The notes beneath the pieces are model-generated. The model was given only the letters and a program-made list of their open reading frames with translations. It made no database searches and had not been told where the DNA came from. Below, piece by piece: positions 63,016 through 64,000 of a stretch of 64,000 bases of DNA (within the stretch, counting starts at the first letter, position 1; each line of letters opens with the position of its first letter). The position numbers and the translations under genes were made by a program. Source of the stretch: Collinsella sp. TF08-11AT (GTDB taxonomy: Bacteria; Actinomycetota; Coriobacteriia; Coriobacteriales; Coriobacteriaceae); assembly GCF_003437035.1 (NCBI RefSeq), contig NZ_QSRL01000001.1:186001-250000 (forward strand). Reading direction: 5' to 3'.

Positions 63016-63336
63016 ATGGCTGACATTAAGCAGATTACCCCCGAGAACTTCGGCGCTGTCGTCAACGATAGCCTGCCCGTACTGGTTGATTTTTGGGCCC
63101 CGTGGTGCGGCCCCTGCCGCTCGCTCTCGCCCATCGTAGACGAGGTTGCCGACGAGCTGGCCGGCAAGTTGGCTGTGGCCAAGTGCAACGTCGACGACAA
63201 CCAGGACCTGGCCATGAAGTTTGGCGTCATGAGCATCCCCACGCTGATCGTCTTTAAGAACGGCGAGGAGGTCGACCGCTCGGTTGGCGCCCTACCCAAG
63301 GCAAGACTTCAGGCACTGCTGGAGAAACATCTGTAA
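63016..63336 (+). CDS. trxA: Thioredoxin
   Basis: A 106-residue protein disulfide reductase with the active site WAPWCGPCRSLSPI, the cis-proline in MSIPTLIVFKNGE, and normal length. ATG 63016 with TGGAGG six bases upstream. Monocistronic. Confidence 0.97.
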   Translation: MADIKQITPENFGAVVNDSLPVLVDFWAPWCGPCRSLSPIVDEVADELAGKLAVAKCNVDDNQDLAMKFGVMSIPTLIVFKNGEEVDRSVGALPKARLQALLEKHL

Positions 63337-63447
63337 TACGCTTGTTACCCATCTGCCGTCCATGAGCGGTTTCGCACCGCTCGCCGGAGTGCCAAACGCA
63401 AGGTATGCGACCACGGATAGTATGGTAGATACAAACAGCCCCCAGTG

Positions 63448-63484
63448 AACGGGTGCGGGTCAGACGGACTCGCACCCGTTTTCT
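63448..63484 (+). terminator. Terminator between trxA and next gene
   Basis: AACGGGTGCG (63448-63457) pairs with CGCACCCGTT (63471-63480), then TTCTT. A smaller stem GAGCGG-TTTCGCA-CCGCTC occurs at 63364-63382. Confidence 0.75.
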
Positions 63485-63556
63485 TATGCGGCGGCGCCCA
63501 AGGCGGGCGTAGTAGAATCTGAACCACCATATCGCCCCGTACAAAAGGAGATTCCT

Positions 63557-63805
63557 ATGCATGACGTCGGAATGAACATGAGCCAGCTTGCCATGAGCGT
63601 CAAGCAGGTCGACGACACCATTGAGCTCGCTCACGAGTGGAGCCATCAGCTGCTGCATGCGACCGAGAACTTTGATATGGAGCGCATTGGCGCCAAGCTC
63701 GAGGCCGCCATGTCTGCGCTGCACGAGGCGCACGATGCGCTCGAGGGCTACGAGGAGGCCATCGAGGCAGATCACAACTCCGTCGGCTCTGTGAAACTGG
63801 TGTAA
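63557..63805 (+). CDS. Small helical hypothetical protein
   Basis: An 82-residue protein, mostly one or two amphipathic helices (MSQLAMSVKQVDDTIELAHE, AAMSALHEAHDALEGYEEAI), rich in His and Met (MHDVGMNM, HEW.H, LLH). It has AAAAGGAG upstream, and the NikR-type gene starts one base after its stop, so the two are co-translated. His/Met content and this neighbour suggest a link to nickel, but this is a guess. Confidence 0.6.
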   Translation: MHDVGMNMSQLAMSVKQVDDTIELAHEWSHQLLHATENFDMERIGAKLEAAMSALHEAHDALEGYEEAIEADHNSVGSVKLV

Positions 63806-63806
63806 C

Positions 63807-64000
63807 GTGGCCGAGCACGAGCACGCGCACGATCACGGTGCGGACGACGATGCGAGCTGCCGCTACAGCGGCTCCAGCTCCGAGCTGGTCCGCTTTTCGG
63901 TCACCGCGCCCGACGACCTGCTGCGCCGCTTTGACGAGCAGATCGCGCGCCGTGGTGACGTGGCTAACCGATCCGAGGCCGTACGCGATCTGATTCGCGC
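63807..64000 (+). CDS. nikR: NikR-type ribbon-helix-helix regulator, 5' part
   Basis: 64 codons before the window ends. GTG start, then a His/Asp-rich extension (VAEHEHAHDHGADDDAS) not typical of the family, followed by the RHH DNA-binding part LVRFSVTAPDDLLRRFDEQI and RSEAVRDLIR. The metal-binding ACT-like half would be outside. Nickel repressor assignment fits the RHH pattern and the His-rich start. Confidence 0.8.
   Translation, partial: MAEHEHAHDHGADDDASCRYSGSSSELVRFSVTAPDDLLRRFDEQIARRGDVANRSEAVRDLIR

Overview
The window looks like the chromosome of an anaerobic, high-GC Gram-positive bacterium, most likely a Coriobacteriia member such as Collinsella. This is inferred from gene content, not from a search. 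Supporting content: an actinobacterial kinase/FHA/phosphatase/SEDS-PBP cluster, a dnaK-grpE-dnaJ-hspR operon, pyruvate:ferredoxin oxidoreductase, ferredoxins and a mannose-type PTS with ManO.

Layout. 1-2.4 kb: 3' part of nifJ. 2.9-9.5 kb: an A/T-richer accessory island. It holds a radical SAM/SPASM peptide maturase, two small Cys/Asp-rich precursor-like peptides with a shared start, a 35-residue membrane peptide, an ABC exporter on the opposite strand and a decayed methyltransferase. The island is bounded by a broken copy and an intact copy of the same FHA gene. 9.5-13.2 kb: FHA, Ser/Thr kinase and anchored secreted protein operon. 13.5-18 kb: recR, ybaB and dnaX, interrupted by small hypothetical genes. 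18.1-29.1 kb: kinase, two FHA proteins, PP2C phosphatase, a RodA-PBP fusion and a PASTA kinase, a cell-wall growth and signalling cluster. 29.2-33 kb: tRNA-Arg, a decayed tRNA-like copy, manO and the mannose PTS IIAB-IIC-IID genes. 33.4-38.5 kb: hypA and a multi-domain FeS/flavin oxidoreductase divergent from a TetR regulator and a membrane protein.

38.8-46.5 kb: hypothetical genes, a DUF4143-type ATPase, clpB, and a small anchored-protein gene lying between two ~330-bp direct repeats made of stacked hairpins. 46.6-48.9 kb: aconitase-family hydratase. 49.2-53.6 kb: hspR, dnaJ, grpE, dnaK; clpB and dnaK share an almost identical promoter element. 54-58.4 kb: ferredoxin, then the de novo NAD operon nadA-nadB-nadC-niaR behind a large palindrome. 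58.4-62.3 kb: repeats, a nested IS3-family insertion, a gene whose stop codon comes from the IS end, and a truncated GHKL kinase. 62.3-64 kb: hypothetical gene, thioredoxin, a small conserved-looking protein and the start of a NikR-type regulator.

The most novel-looking system is the radical SAM peptide island. Its two precursors carry repeated Cys-x2/3-Asp units, which suggests sulfur-to-carbon thioether (ranthipeptide-type) products. The stacked-hairpin repeat families form a second, unexplained layer in the intergenic DNA. No CRISPR array or rRNA gene was seen.
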